In this document: positions 25,385-34,528 of the stretch, piece after piece | Layout: each line of letters starts with the position of its first letter | Numbering within the stretch: the first letter of the stretch is position 1 | Origin: Bog-756 sp963776225 | GTDB taxonomy: Bacteria; Actinomycetota; Acidimicrobiia; Acidimicrobiales; RAAP-2 | DNA: 64,000 nt | NCBI GenBank assembly: GCA_963776225.1 | Contig: CAVZLL010000004.1 | Span: forward strand, 310,001-374,000 | Reading direction: 5' to 3' | Notes under the pieces: model-generated | What the model saw: the letters and a program-made list of their open reading frames with translations, nothing else | Databases searched by the model: none | Told to the model about the DNA's origin: nothing | Translations under genes and position numbers: made by a program

Positions 25385-27160
25385 ATGGGAGCGTCGATGG
25401 GACCAAACAGACGAATTGCCGTGGCGGCGGCCCTGGTGGGTGCCGCTTCGATCCTTCTGAGTGCCTGCAGCAGCGGCAGCAGCTCACCCTCCACCTCGGC
25501 GGCGAGCGCCAGTGCGGTCAAGTCCGGCGGCACCATGACCATGGCCCTCGACGAGAACCTGGCCGGGTTCAACATCAACACCTCGGCCGCCAACGAGTTC
25601 GTGCTCCAGGAGATCCTCGACACCGTCTGGCCCCAGCCCTACATCATCACCGCCGGCCTCAAGCCGGTCCTCAACACCGACCTGATCACCAACGTCTCGG
25701 TGAGCACCAACCCCCAGACCGTCACCTACACGATCAATCCCAAGGCGGTCTGGCAGGACGGCACCCCGATCACCGCCGATGACTTCATCTACAACTGGCA
25801 GGCCCAGAGCGGCGATCCCACGTACACCGACGTCGGCGGCCAGCCCTACGACACCGCGTCGTCCGCCGGCTACAGCCTGATCGCCTCGGTCACCGGCTCG
25901 AACCCGCCGAGCGGGGCGGCCTGCGACCCGGGTTCGTCGGCCGATCGCAACGCCGGGCTCTGCCCCAACGGCAAGACGGTGACCGTCAAGTTCACCAATC
26001 CGTACGCCGACTACCAGGGCCTCTTCATCAACCTGGTCCCGGCCCACATTTCCCGGACCGTCGGCTGGAACACCGGCTTCAGCGGTCCGACCCAGACGAT
26101 CTCGGGCAGCTGGTACGAGATCCAGAGCTACACCAACAACCAGTCGGTGGTCCTGGTCCGCAACCCGAAGTACTGGGGAACCCCGGGCAAGCTGGACAAG
26201 ATCGTCTTCCAGTTCTTCTCGGACGACACCCAAGAGGTGCCCGCCCTCCAGAACAACGAGGTCCAGGTCATCAACCCCGCCACGGTGAGCACCTCGATCG
26301 TCCAGAGCGCCGCCCAGGTGCCCAACACGACCCGGGTGACCGCGCCCGGGCTCGAATTCGAGCACCTCGACTTCAACGAGGCCGACCCCTACCTGGCCAA
26401 GCTCCAGGTCCGCCAGGCCATCGCCTATGGCACGAACCGCCCGGAGATCATCTCCCACACGGTCGGCGAGGTCTACGCGCAGACCGTCCCGCTGGGCGAC
26501 CGTATGTTCGTCGCCTCGCAGTCGCAGTACGTGGACAACGGGGGCGCGTACGCCACGGTGAACACCGGGAAGGCCGAGTCGCTGCTGACCGGGCTCGGGT
26601 ACAAGAAGGAATCCGACGGGTACTTCCATCCCAACTCCGGCCCACAGTCCGGCCAGGACCTCACCTTCACCATCCAGTCCACCTCGGGCAACGCGGTCCG
26701 GGCCCAGACCGAGCAGCTGTTCCAGGCCGACATGAAGGCGATCGGCATCAAGATCAACATCCAGAACTACGACGCCAACACCTTCTTCGGGACCAACCTC
26801 CCCCAGGGCAGCTATCAGATCGCCGAGTTCGCCTGGGTCTCCACGCCGTTCGTCTCCCAGAACCAGTCCATCTACTGCTCGTACACCAACGCCACCAACT
26901 GCGGGCAGAACTGGATCCACTATGCGAATCCAGAGGTCGACAAGCTGCTCGCCGCCGGATCTTCGGCCTCCTCGGCCAGCCAGGAGGCCAGCGACTTCAA
27001 CCAGGCCGACCGGCTCCTCTGGGACGACATGGCAACGCTGCCCCTCTACCAGAAGCCCCAGTACTTCGCCTGGAACAACGGATACGGGAACCTCATCCCG
27101 AACGTGTCCAATGTCGGCATCCCGTGGAACGCAAACCTCTGGGGCGTGAAGGCCTCCTAG
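25385..27160 (+). CDS. Peptide/oligopeptide ABC transporter substrate-binding lipoprotein
   Basis: A 591-residue family-5 extracytoplasmic binding protein. A signal peptide of about 30 residues ends in the lipobox LLSAC, so it is lipid-anchored outside the membrane. A Ser-rich linker follows, then the typical GGTMTMALDENLAGFN start, WQDGTPITADDFIYNWQA and VRQAIAYGTNRPEI. The ATG at 25385 is preceded by GAGGGG about 10 nt upstream; an ATG at 25397 is possible. It opens the transporter operon and is followed by a strong RNA hairpin. The ligand is not identifiable, although dipeptides or oligopeptides are usual. Confidence 0.9.
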   Translation: MGASMGPNRRIAVAAALVGAASILLSACSSGSSSPSTSAASASAVKSGGTMTMALDENLAGFNINTSAANEFVLQEILDTVWPQPYIITAGLKPVLNTDLITNVSVSTNPQTVTYTINPKAVWQDGTPITADDFIYNWQAQSGDPTYTDVGGQPYDTASSAGYSLIASVTGSNPPSGAACDPGSSADRNAGLCPNGKTVTVKFTNPYADYQGLFINLVPAHISRTVGWNTGFSGPTQTISGSWYEIQSYTNNQSVVLVRNPKYWGTPGKLDKIVFQFFSDDTQEVPALQNNEVQVINPATVSTSIVQSAAQVPNTTRVTAPGLEFEHLDFNEADPYLAKLQVRQAIAYGTNRPEIISHTVGEVYAQTVPLGDRMFVASQSQYVDNGGAYATVNTGKAESLLTGLGYKKESDGYFHPNSGPQSGQDLTFTIQSTSGNAVRAQTEQLFQADMKAIGIKINIQNYDANTFFGTNLPQGSYQIAEFAWVSTPFVSQNQSIYCSYTNATNCGQNWIHYANPEVDKLLAAGSSASSASQEASDFNQADRLLWDDMATLPLYQKPQYFAWNNGYGNLIPNVSNVGIPWNANLWGVKAS

Positions 27161-27174
27161 TTCGTCCGTGACCG

Positions 27175-27215
27175 GCAGGACGGGGAACGGCGCAGTGGCC
27201 CGTTCCCCGTCCTGC
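27175..27215 (+). terminator. Perfect 16-bp hairpin after the binding-protein gene
   Basis: GCAGGACGGGGAACGG at 27175-27190 is perfectly complementary to CCGTTCCCCGTCCTGC at 27200-27215, with a 9-base loop. It begins 15 bases after the binding-protein stop and ends 31 bases before the permease start. No U-run follows. It probably stabilises or attenuates the transcript so that binding protein exceeds permease, a known theme in ABC operons. The role is inferred. Confidence 0.7.
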
Positions 27216-27245
27216 ACACGGTGAGCCGCGACCGAACCGCGATCG

Positions 27246-28223
27246 ATGACCCGATACATCGTCCGACGCCTGCTGATCAGCGTGGCCGTGCTGCTGCTGG
27301 CCACGGTCCTGGTATTCGTGCTGGTTGCCGAGTCGGGTGATCCCCTGGCCCTGCTCAGGGCCAACCCGCACACCACCCATGCGACCATCGTGGCCCGGGA
27401 GAAGCTCCTCAACCTCAACCATCCGCTGTGGGACCGCTACTGGATCTGGTTCTCCCACGTCATCCGCGGGAACTTCGGCACCACCGTGGCCGGTCAGTCG
27501 GTCGGTCCCCAACTGAGCTCCCACCTGCTGGTCACCCTGCGCATGGTCATCCTGGCCACGCTCATCTCGATCGTGCTCGCCCTCGCTGTGGGCGTCTACG
27601 CCGCCCTCCGGCAGGGGCGGGTCGGTGACCACGTGGCGACCGTGACCAACTTCCTCTTCCTGGCCACCCCGGTCTTCGTCGTCGGACTGCTGCTCAAGGA
27701 GTTCGTGGCGATCCCGGTCAACCAACACCTCAACCGCATCGTGTTCTACACGAACGGCGAACAGAGTCCGACCCTCTCCGGGCCGTTCTTCTCGAGACTG
27801 CCCGACTACGCGGCCCACACGGTGCTCCCGACCATCACCCTCATCCTGGTCACCTATTCGTCGTGGGCGATCTACCAGCGCGCCTCGATCCTGGAGACCA
27901 TGGACAGCGACCACGTGAGGCTGGCCCGGGCCAAGGGGATCGCCCCCCGCCGGGTCCTGTTCCGCCACATCTTCCGCAACGCGCTCATCCCGGTGACCAC
28001 CGTCATCGCCCTCGATTTCGCCGCCGTCCTCGGGGGCGCGCTCATCACGGAGATCGTGTTCGGCTGGCAGGGACTGGGGATCTGGTTCCTCAACGGGGTC
28101 AACAACCTCGACGTCAACGTGACCCTGGCCTACCTTCTGATCACCGCGACCTTCGTGATCCTGTTCAACCTCCTGGCCGACATCGTCTACGCCTATCTCG
28201 ACCCACGGATCCGGTATGTCTGA
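27246..28223 (+). CDS. Dpp/Opp-type ABC permease, first subunit
   Basis: A 325-residue inner-membrane permease of the DppB type. Hydrophobic helix at the start (RRLLISVAVLLLATVLVFVLV), then five further membrane segments; the coupling EAA-like loop is in HVRLARAKGIAPRRVLFRHI with the conserved Gly. The C-terminus ends in YAYLDPRIRYV as in DppB/OppB. It overlaps the second permease gene by 8 nt. Confidence 0.93.
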   Translation: MTRYIVRRLLISVAVLLLATVLVFVLVAESGDPLALLRANPHTTHATIVAREKLLNLNHPLWDRYWIWFSHVIRGNFGTTVAGQSVGPQLSSHLLVTLRMVILATLISIVLALAVGVYAALRQGRVGDHVATVTNFLFLATPVFVVGLLLKEFVAIPVNQHLNRIVFYTNGEQSPTLSGPFFSRLPDYAAHTVLPTITLILVTYSSWAIYQRASILETMDSDHVRLARAKGIAPRRVLFRHIFRNALIPVTTVIALDFAAVLGGALITEIVFGWQGLGIWFLNGVNNLDVNVTLAYLLITATFVILFNLLADIVYAYLDPRIRYV

Positions 28224-29214
28224 GCTCTCCCAACCCTCGCCGCGCCGGCAGCGCACCGACCGTGTCGAGACGGTCGAGGTCGGGATGCACACCCTGCCCG
28301 GGGCGCCGCCACCCGCAGGTGAGGACGACCTCGATCTGCACGGCATCGAAGGGGAGGCCCACGGCCAGCTGGCCACCGTGGCCCGGCGCTTTCTGCACCA
28401 GCCCCTCGCCGTGTTCGGGATGTCCCTCTTCGTGCTCCTCGCGGTCGCCGGGATCCTGACCGGGCTCTTCTGGACCTACAGCTACACCGCCATCACCAAC
28501 ACGCTCAACGCCCCGCCGTCACTCTCCCATCCCTTCGGCACCAACACCATCGGCGGCGACATGTTCGCCCAGGTCATGCACGGCACCCTGCAGGACATCG
28601 AGATCGCCCTCACCGTGGCCGTCCTGGCCACCGTCCTCGGGTCACTGGTCGGCGCCTTCGCCGGTTTCTACGGGGGGCGAGTCGACACCGCGCTCATGCG
28701 CTTCGTCGACCTCATCCTGGTGGTCCCGGTGCTCGCCGTGCTGGTCGTGCTGGCCCACATCGTCGCCAAGCAGTCGAGCAACTGGTTCTGGCTGGCGGTC
28801 ATCATCGGCGCCGTCTCGTGGACCTACATCGCCCGTCTGGTCCGGGCCGACTTCCTCACCCTGCGGGAGCGGGACTTCGTCGAGGCGTCACGGGCGCTCG
28901 GGGCCTCCAACAAGCGGCTCATCGTGCGTCACATGCTTCCCAACGCGGCCGGCCCGATCATCGTCAACGCGACCATCACCGTGGCACTGAGCATCGTCCT
29001 CGAGTCGACGCTCTCCTATCTCGGCCTCGGCATCCAGGCCCCGAACGTCTCCCTGGGTCTGCTCATCGACCAGGGTCAGGACTCCGCCACCACCGAGTGG
29101 TGGCTGTTCGTCTTCCCGGTCGTCTTCCTGGTGCTGCTCATCCTCTCGGTCTTCTTCATCGGTGACGGCCTCCGCGAGGCGCTCGACCCGAAGAAGAGCC
29201 GGATCCGTGCCTGA
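28216..29214 (+). CDS. Dpp/Opp-type ABC permease, second subunit
   Basis: A 332-residue DppC-type permease. A hydrophilic N-terminal extension of about 55 residues precedes the first membrane helix. HPFGTNTIGGDMFAQVMHGT is the DppC periplasmic motif, and the EAA loop is in RERDFVEASRALGASNKRLI. It ends FIGDGLREALDPKKSRIRA, the typical C-terminus. The ATG at 28216 overlaps the first permease stop region by 8 nt. Confidence 0.93.
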   Translation: MSELSQPSPRRQRTDRVETVEVGMHTLPGAPPPAGEDDLDLHGIEGEAHGQLATVARRFLHQPLAVFGMSLFVLLAVAGILTGLFWTYSYTAITNTLNAPPSLSHPFGTNTIGGDMFAQVMHGTLQDIEIALTVAVLATVLGSLVGAFAGFYGGRVDTALMRFVDLILVVPVLAVLVVLAHIVAKQSSNWFWLAVIIGAVSWTYIARLVRADFLTLRERDFVEASRALGASNKRLIVRHMLPNAAGPIIVNATITVALSIVLESTLSYLGLGIQAPNVSLGLLIDQGQDSATTEWWLFVFPVVFLVLLILSVFFIGDGLREALDPKKSRIRA

Positions 29215-29215
29215 C

Positions 29216-30319
29216 ATGGACGATTCCCTGGTCGTCGACGACCTGGTCGTCGACTTCGCCACAGGCGCCGGTACCGTCCACGCGGTGCGGGGCATCAGCT
29301 TCGCTCTCGCTCCCCGGGAGGTCCTCGGCATCGTGGGCGAGTCCGGATCGGGCAAGTCGGTCACCGCCCTCGCAGCGATGGGGCTCCTGCCGAAGAGCGC
29401 CTCGGTCACCGGGTCGATCACCTACGACGGCCGCGAGCTCCTCGGCCTCAAGGACAAGGCGCTCACCGAGATACGCGGGCGGAAGATCGCAATGATCTTC
29501 CAGGACCCGATGACCTCGCTCAACCCGGTCTACACGGTCGGCTGGCAGATCGCCGAGGCCGTGCGTGCCCACCAGTCCCTGAGCAAGGACGAGGCACTTG
29601 CGAAGGCGGTCAGCCTGCTCGAGGTGGTCGGGATCCCGAACGCGGCCGAGCGGGTACGGAGCTACCCGCACGAGTTCTCCGGCGGGATGCGCCAACGGGT
29701 GGTCATCGCCATCGCCATGGCCAACGACCCCGCCATCATCCTGGCCGACGAGCCCACCACCGCGCTCGACGTGACCGTGCAGGCACAGGTCCTGGCCTCG
29801 CTCCGGACCGCCCTCGAGGAGACCAGGGCGTCCCTGCTGCTGATCACCCACGACCTCGGCGTCATCGCCGGCCTGGCCGATCGGGTCCTGGTCATGTACG
29901 CCGGCCGCCCGGTGGAGGTCGGCACGGTCGACCAGATCTTCTACCGTCCGTCGATGCCCTACACCCACGGCCTGTTGGGCTCGCTCCCCCGCCTCGACAA
30001 GGACGGGGCCGAGCGGCTACGCCAGATCCCCGGCTCGCCCCCTTCGATCGTGGGCTCACCGCGCGGGTGCCCCTTCGCCCCGCGGTGCCCGATGCGTGCC
30101 GAGATCTGCGACTCCGAGGAGCCCCCGCTCGTCCAGGTCGCCGCCGACCCCGCCCCGGCCGCCGTGGCCGCGCCGGTCCCCGGGGACGGCGAACCGGAGA
30201 TCATCCTCGTCCCGAGCACCGATCACGTCGCGGCCTGCCACTTCTCCGAACAGGTGGCCGGGATGCCGATCGCCTCGATGTTCCCGGATTCCGCCGCCGA
30301 CCACGAAGGCGTGCAGTGA
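29216..30319 (+). CDS. Oligopeptide ABC transporter ATPase (DppD-like)
   Basis: A 367-residue ATP-binding subunit: Walker A GESGSGKSVT, signature FSGGMRQR, Walker B ILADEPTTALD, and the peptide-transporter C-terminal Cys cluster around GCPFAPRCPMRAEICD. A 60-residue tail lies beyond the usual end. The ATG at 29216 is one base after the permease stop; an in-frame GTG at 29207 would overlap. Its stop overlaps the next ATPase as GTGA. Confidence 0.92.
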   Translation: MDDSLVVDDLVVDFATGAGTVHAVRGISFALAPREVLGIVGESGSGKSVTALAAMGLLPKSASVTGSITYDGRELLGLKDKALTEIRGRKIAMIFQDPMTSLNPVYTVGWQIAEAVRAHQSLSKDEALAKAVSLLEVVGIPNAAERVRSYPHEFSGGMRQRVVIAIAMANDPAIILADEPTTALDVTVQAQVLASLRTALEETRASLLLITHDLGVIAGLADRVLVMYAGRPVEVGTVDQIFYRPSMPYTHGLLGSLPRLDKDGAERLRQIPGSPPSIVGSPRGCPFAPRCPMRAEICDSEEPPLVQVAADPAPAAVAAPVPGDGEPEIILVPSTDHVAACHFSEQVAGMPIASMFPDSAADHEGVQ

Positions 30320-31371
30320 CCGCCACCGTCGGACCGGAGCCGCCGACCGCCTCCCGACCCGATCTCCCGCCGGTGGCGGACCGGGCCACCCAGCTGTTGG
30401 AGGTTGCCGATCTGGTCAAGCACTACCCGATCCGCGGGAAGGCGTTCCGGCGGGAACGGGGAACGGTGCACGCCGTCTGCGGGGTCACCTTCTCGATCGG
30501 CCGGGGTGAGACGCTCGGGCTGGTCGGCGAGTCGGGCTGCGGGAAGACCACCACGGGACGGGCGGTCCTCCAGCTCATCGAACCCACCTCGGGGTCGGTG
30601 CGCTTCGAGGGCCGGGAGCTGGTCGGGTTGGAGCCGCGGGCGATCCGGGAGGTGCGCCGCGAGATGCAGGTCGTCTTCCAGGACCCGTTCGCCTCCCTCG
30701 ACCCGAGGATGCCGGTGGGTGAGTCGATCGCCGAGCCCCTCCACATCCACGGCCTCTGGGAGCGGGGGTCGGGTCGCCGCAAGGTGGCAGAGGTCCTCCG
30801 CCTGGTCGGCCTCGAGCCCCTCCACGCCAACCGGTTCCCCAACGAGTTCTCCGGCGGGCAGCGCCAGAGGATCGGCATCGCCCGGTCCCTCGTCCTCGAT
30901 CCCAAGCTGCTGGTGCTCGACGAGCCCGTCTCCGCGCTGGACGTTTCGATCCAGGCCGGGGTGGTCAACCTCCTGGAGGACCTCCAGCAGCAGCTCGGCG
31001 TGTCGTATCTCTTCATCGCCCACGACCTCTCGGTGGTGCGGCACATCTCGCACCGGGTGGCGGTCATGTACCTCGGACGCATCGTGGAGATGGGCACCCG
31101 GGGCGATGTCTACGGCCATCCCGAGCATCCCTACACCCAGGCGCTCCTGTCTGCCGTTCCGGTCCCCGATCCGCGAAAGGAGCGCACCCGGCGCCACATC
31201 GTGCTGGAGGGGGAGGTCCCGAGCCCCGAGGCCCCCCCGAGCGGGTGCCGGTTCCGCACCCGGTGCTGGAAGGCCCAGGAGCTCTGTGCGAACGAGGTCC
31301 CCGCGCTGGTCGACCGCGGGGGTGGCCACCCGGTCGCCTGCCACTTCCCCGAGCGCGCCGTCGTCGTCTGA
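30316..31371 (+). CDS. Oligopeptide ABC transporter ATPase (DppF-like)
   Basis: The 351-residue second ATPase has GESGCGKTTTG, FSGGQRQRIGIA, LVLDEPVSALDVS, and the DppF-type C-terminal Cys-rich segment GCRFRTRCWKAQELC. LVKHYPIRGKAFRRERGTVHAV at the start is typical of DppF. The GTG start overlaps the preceding stop. With the other four genes it completes a binding protein-permease-permease-ATPase-ATPase operon. Confidence 0.92.
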   Translation: MTATVGPEPPTASRPDLPPVADRATQLLEVADLVKHYPIRGKAFRRERGTVHAVCGVTFSIGRGETLGLVGESGCGKTTTGRAVLQLIEPTSGSVRFEGRELVGLEPRAIREVRREMQVVFQDPFASLDPRMPVGESIAEPLHIHGLWERGSGRRKVAEVLRLVGLEPLHANRFPNEFSGGQRQRIGIARSLVLDPKLLVLDEPVSALDVSIQAGVVNLLEDLQQQLGVSYLFIAHDLSVVRHISHRVAVMYLGRIVEMGTRGDVYGHPEHPYTQALLSAVPVPDPRKERTRRHIVLEGEVPSPEAPPSGCRFRTRCWKAQELCANEVPALVDRGGGHPVACHFPERAVVV

Positions 31372-31505
31372 CCGACCTTCCGCCGTGCCCCACCCGGGGC
31401 GTGGTTTCTTTTCCGGCGGCCCGGCGCGATGATTGCCACATCGGTCGCCACGTCGCGGCCGCATCGAGGCGTGGAGCAGTTCGCCGCGCCGGAACGGGAG
31501 GGACC

Positions 31506-31937
31506 ATGCTCGTCGCCACCATCCTCGAGGCCAAAGGGACCGGCGTCGCCTCGGTCACCAGCGACGTCACGGTGGGAACCGTCGTCGCCGAGCTGGTCCG
31601 GCACCGGGTCGGGGCGCTCATCGTCTCGCCCGGCGACGGCACCATCGAGGGCATCGTCTCCGAGCGCGACGTGGTGCGGCACCTGAGCGAGGTCAGAAGC
31701 GACCTGCTGGACCAGCCGGTCACCGCGATCATGTCGAGCGACGTCCGGGTGTGCGCACCCGGCGACGACGTGCGGTCGATCATGAACCTGATGACCGAGC
31801 AGCGGATCCGCCACGTGCCGGTCGTCGAGGACGGGCGGCTGTGCGGGATCATCAGCATCGGCGATGTGGTCAAGAGCCGGATCGACGAACTCGAGAAGGA
31901 CCGCAACGAGCTCATGGAGTACATCACCGCCCGCTGA
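31506..31937 (+). CDS. Two-CBS-domain protein
   Basis: A 143-residue protein with tandem CBS domains: VASVTSDVTVGTVVAELVRHR to GIVSERDVVRHL, and VRVCAPGDDVRSIMNLM to GIISIGDVVKSRI. CBS pairs bind adenosyl nucleotides and usually regulate partners. Nothing else is fused. Its ATG has GGAGGG 5-6 nt upstream. It stands alone between the transporter and the cNMP-binding gene, 134 bases after the former. Role unknown. Confidence 0.88.
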   Translation: MLVATILEAKGTGVASVTSDVTVGTVVAELVRHRVGALIVSPGDGTIEGIVSERDVVRHLSEVRSDLLDQPVTAIMSSDVRVCAPGDDVRSIMNLMTEQRIRHVPVVEDGRLCGIISIGDVVKSRIDELEKDRNELMEYITAR

Positions 31938-32013
31938 GACCGCGATGCTTGCAATTGGCCGGTCACGGCGATGACAATGGCCGTCGGAGGCTGTCCTCAC
32001 GGCGGGAGCTCGG

Positions 32014-32496
32014 ATGCGCAAAGACCAACGGCTGGAACTGCTCCGGGGCGTCGACCTGTTCTCGGGTTGCTCGAGGCGGGAGCTCGTCGAGATCGAGAAG
32101 CTCACGTCGGTGATCGAGGTTCCGCGCGGAACCGAGCTGGCCACCTTCGGGACGCCGGGCCAGGAGTTCTTCGTCATCATCGGCGGATCGGCCACCGCAT
32201 CGCGCATGGGACTCACGCTCGCCGTGCTCGGACCGGGGTCCTTCTTCGGGGAGCTCGCGCTGCTCGACGGCGGCAACCGGACGGCGACCGTGGTCGCCGA
32301 CACCGACCTGACGGTCCTCGTCCTCTCGAGGCGGGAGTTCCGATCCCTGCAGTCGACGGCCCCGTCGGTCGCCTACAAGCTCCTGGTCGAGCTCGGTGCA
32401 CGGCTGCGCAGGGCGGACGCGATGATCGAGGAGCTCGCCGAGCGGGAGGCGGGCGAGGAGCCCCCGGCGCTCACCGGAACCCTCTCGACGATCTGA
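32014..32496 (+). CDS. Cyclic-nucleotide-binding-domain protein
   Basis: A 160-residue protein with a single cNMP domain (about 12-125): VPRGTELATFGTPGQEFFVI and the phosphate-binding cassette FFGELALLDGGNRTATVVA with the conserved Arg. There is no helix-turn-helix after it, only an acidic C-terminal helix, so it is not a Crp-type regulator by itself. It probably acts as a sensor for a protein partner. Start at 32014 gives MRKDQRLELLRGVDLFSG, the usual lead-in. Confidence 0.85.
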   Translation: MRKDQRLELLRGVDLFSGCSRRELVEIEKLTSVIEVPRGTELATFGTPGQEFFVIIGGSATASRMGLTLAVLGPGSFFGELALLDGGNRTATVVADTDLTVLVLSRREFRSLQSTAPSVAYKLLVELGARLRRADAMIEELAEREAGEEPPALTGTLSTI

Positions 32497-32859
32497 CCGG
32501 CGCTCCGGAGTTCGGTGAACGCCGGAGGCCCCGGAGGTCACGACTTGTTAACCCAAGCTTCAGCCGTTCGTGACGACGGCGTCACCGAGCAGTGGCTAGA
32601 AACGGTGGCGGTCCGATGCACACCCTCCCCGGTGCGATTGTCGGCGGACCACAGGGTTGCAGCGACTCGTGCCGGTCGGGCAGGCCGGCACGAGTCGCTC
32701 CCCGTCCGGGCTCAGGTTCTCGGCCCTGGTGTCTGCCCCTCCATCGGCAGAACCCCGGACCGACTTGAACCGCACCGGGCGTCGGGAGACGGCGACCCGG
32801 GCGCGGCCAACCGATCGATGTGGGCCTCCCGGTCGTTCGCCCGCGACGGGTCGGGCCGT
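32497..32859. other. Intergenic region with convergent-gene hairpin
   Basis: Between two convergent genes there is no credible ORF. The only structure seen is the 15-bp stem-loop at 32661-32699. The sequence further right has a weak resemblance to a tRNA T-arm but does not fold into a tRNA. Confidence 0.6.
32661..32699. terminator. 15-bp perfect stem-loop between convergent genes
   Basis: AGCGACTCGTGCCGG (32661-32675) pairs with CCGGCACGAGTCGCT (32685-32699) around a 9-base loop. It lies 165 bases after the cNMP gene and 161 bases beyond the cupin stop, so it can serve both. No U-run. Confidence 0.55.
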
Positions 32860-33315
32860 TCAGCCGACCAGGACCCTCGGCGGAGGGAAACCCGCTGCCT
32901 CGCAGAGTGCCTCGTAGGCGGCGAGCGTGCCCGGTCCGTCGAAGACGCTCTCCACATTGCCGTCGGCGTCGAGATTGAGGTTGACCCCGTACATCTGGAA
33001 CCAGACCCGGGTCTGGTCCTCGATGCATTCGAGCGTGTGCTGCGAACCCGCCGGCTCGTAGAGGAACGACCCGGCGCGGTTGACGTACTCGTACTCCTTG
33101 TACCGCCACGCCCCCGAGGTGGTGTACCCGTAGACGGGCCCGGTGTGCCGGTGGGTCTGGACCGCGTAGCCGGCCTGGAAGATGTTCTCGACGATCCAGA
33201 GTCCCTCCTCGGGCTTCACCTGGATCACCTTGAGCATGTTGCCGTCGCCGATGTCGACGAACGGCAGCTCGTCGGCTCCGATGTGGACCGCGGTGGTCGT
33301 CTCGACGTGGGTCAT
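32860..33315 (-). CDS. Cupin of the 2,4'-dihydroxyacetophenone dioxygenase family
   Basis: The 151-residue cupin has the motif HRHTGPVYGYTTSGAWRYKE and later FLYEPAGSQHTLEC, giving the metal-binding His residues. It matches the DAD-type family that cleaves the side chain of hydroxyacetophenones with a non-heme iron. Homologues are broad in substrate. The ATG at 33315 is selected because AAAGGAGGG lies about 11 nt upstream; a longer reading starts at 33378 without a ribosome site. It follows the secreted hydrolase by 91 bases in the opposite orientation of cNMP. Confidence 0.82.
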   Translation of the reverse strand: MTHVETTTAVHIGADELPFVDIGDGNMLKVIQVKPEEGLWIVENIFQAGYAVQTHRHTGPVYGYTTSGAWRYKEYEYVNRAGSFLYEPAGSQHTLECIEDQTRVWFQMYGVNLNLDADGNVESVFDGPGTLAAYEALCEAAGFPPPRVLVG

Positions 33316-33406
33316 GACGCTCGATCCCTCCTTTCCCCTGCCGGCGGCCGGTGCCGCTGCCATACGGGAGTACAGCACACCCAGGGGTCACCCCCGTCCC
33401 CTCCGG

Positions 33407-34270
33407 TCAGCCCCTCGCCTGGATGGTGGCGATGACCTGCTGGACGACGGTGTTCCAGTAGTCGTAGGCGTGCCCGGTGCCCGGGACGATGGCCTCCTGC
33501 ACGTTGCAGCCGTTGGCGAGAAGGGCGGCGGTCATCGATGCGGGCTGGTCGAGCGGCATGAGCTCGTTCTCGCTGTTGAACAGGAGCGAGGTGCCCGGGC
33601 AGTCGGTCGGGGTCACGTGGCGGTCCGGTGACCAGACCACCTCGGTCGACCTCGGGCAGACCGAGAGCTGGCACCCGAGGGCCTGGGAGGCCCGGTAGGC
33701 GAGGGAGAGGGTGGTGAGGCCCAAGAACCCGTCGGGGAGCAGGCTGGTGAAGTCGAAGGCCCCAGAGAGGGTGATCACCGCCTTGACCGTGCCGGGGGGG
33801 AGCATCTGGGAGACGGTGGCCGCCAGGTCCCCGCCGGCCGAGAGGCCGACCAGGGTGAGGTTGTTCGGGTCCCCGTTGTAGAGGGTCGCGTTGGCGAGCG
33901 CCCACTCCGTGGCGAGGGTCACCTCTTGGGTCTGGACCTGGAGCGGGGTGCCCGCAAAGGACAGGGTGGCCGAGGCGTAGTTGACCACGACCACGGTGAA
34001 GCCCGCCGCCTGCAGGGTGGTCGCCGCGGCCGGGGTGTTCCCGTAGTTCTGGTACTCGGAGAGCCACCCACCGCCGTGCACCATGACCACCAGGCGGGCC
34101 CCGGGCATCGGCCCGGGGTAGACCGAGAGGGTCTCGTAGGGACCCGCACCGTAGGAGAGGTTGGTGACCGGTTCGGGCAGCGCACCGGCGGGGACCGCGC
34201 CGATCACCGAGCACACACTCATGACCACGACCGCCGCCGCGCAGATCCGTGCCACTCGTCTGGAGAACAT
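33407..34270 (-). CDS. Secreted alpha/beta hydrolase (esterase-like)
   Basis: A 287-residue protein with a signal peptide (residues 1-30, VARICAAAVVVMSVCSVIG then AGA). It has the oxyanion motif HGGGW, nucleophile GLSAGGDLA and catalytic His in PGTGHAYDYW; this is the HSL-type carboxylesterase fold. Four Cys residues in the cap region may pair outside the cell. Start at 34270 gives a normal signal peptide. Its promoter should lie in the 258-base gap upstream. Confidence 0.85.
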   Translation of the reverse strand: MFSRRVARICAAAVVVMSVCSVIGAVPAGALPEPVTNLSYGAGPYETLSVYPGPMPGARLVVMVHGGGWLSEYQNYGNTPAAATTLQAAGFTVVVVNYASATLSFAGTPLQVQTQEVTLATEWALANATLYNGDPNNLTLVGLSAGGDLAATVSQMLPPGTVKAVITLSGAFDFTSLLPDGFLGLTTLSLAYRASQALGCQLSVCPRSTEVVWSPDRHVTPTDCPGTSLLFNSENELMPLDQPASMTAALLANGCNVQEAIVPGTGHAYDYWNTVVQQVIATIQARG

Positions 34271-34528
34271 CGATGCCGCCTCTCTGACGCCCCCACGGCG
34301 TCCGTCGATTGTCGACCGGCCTCAGCATCACCCGCGAGCAACGGAGCCGTCAAGCATCCGCGCGCACCGTGACCGACGTGTACCGGCGCGTCACCGTGTG
34401 CGTCGTCACACGCCCGTCCGTCACCGACGCGACAGGTCGGACAGCGCAGCGACGACACCCGTTCACACGGTGACGCCACGGTGAACACCGCTCGGTGACC
34501 GACGGCGGCGGAGCAAGCCGCCGACCAG
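34271..34528. promoter_or_regulatory. Intergenic region with inverted repeats upstream of hydrolase
   Basis: No coding sequence. Inverted repeats are visible at 34395-34412 (CGTGTG and CACACG, 6-base loop) and at 34461-34486 (GTTCAC and GTGAAC, 14-base spacer). The short block CACGGTGA occurs twice inside the latter. These are candidate regulator sites for the hydrolase. No clear promoter hexamers were found. Confidence 0.4.

Noticed and set aside
25484..27418. A 644-codon minus-strand frame
   Set aside because: Antisense shadow of the ABC binding-protein gene.
32740..32800. tRNA T-arm-like sequence GGTTCAAGTC on the minus strand
   Set aside because: The stem bases do not pair and no acceptor or anticodon arm is found.
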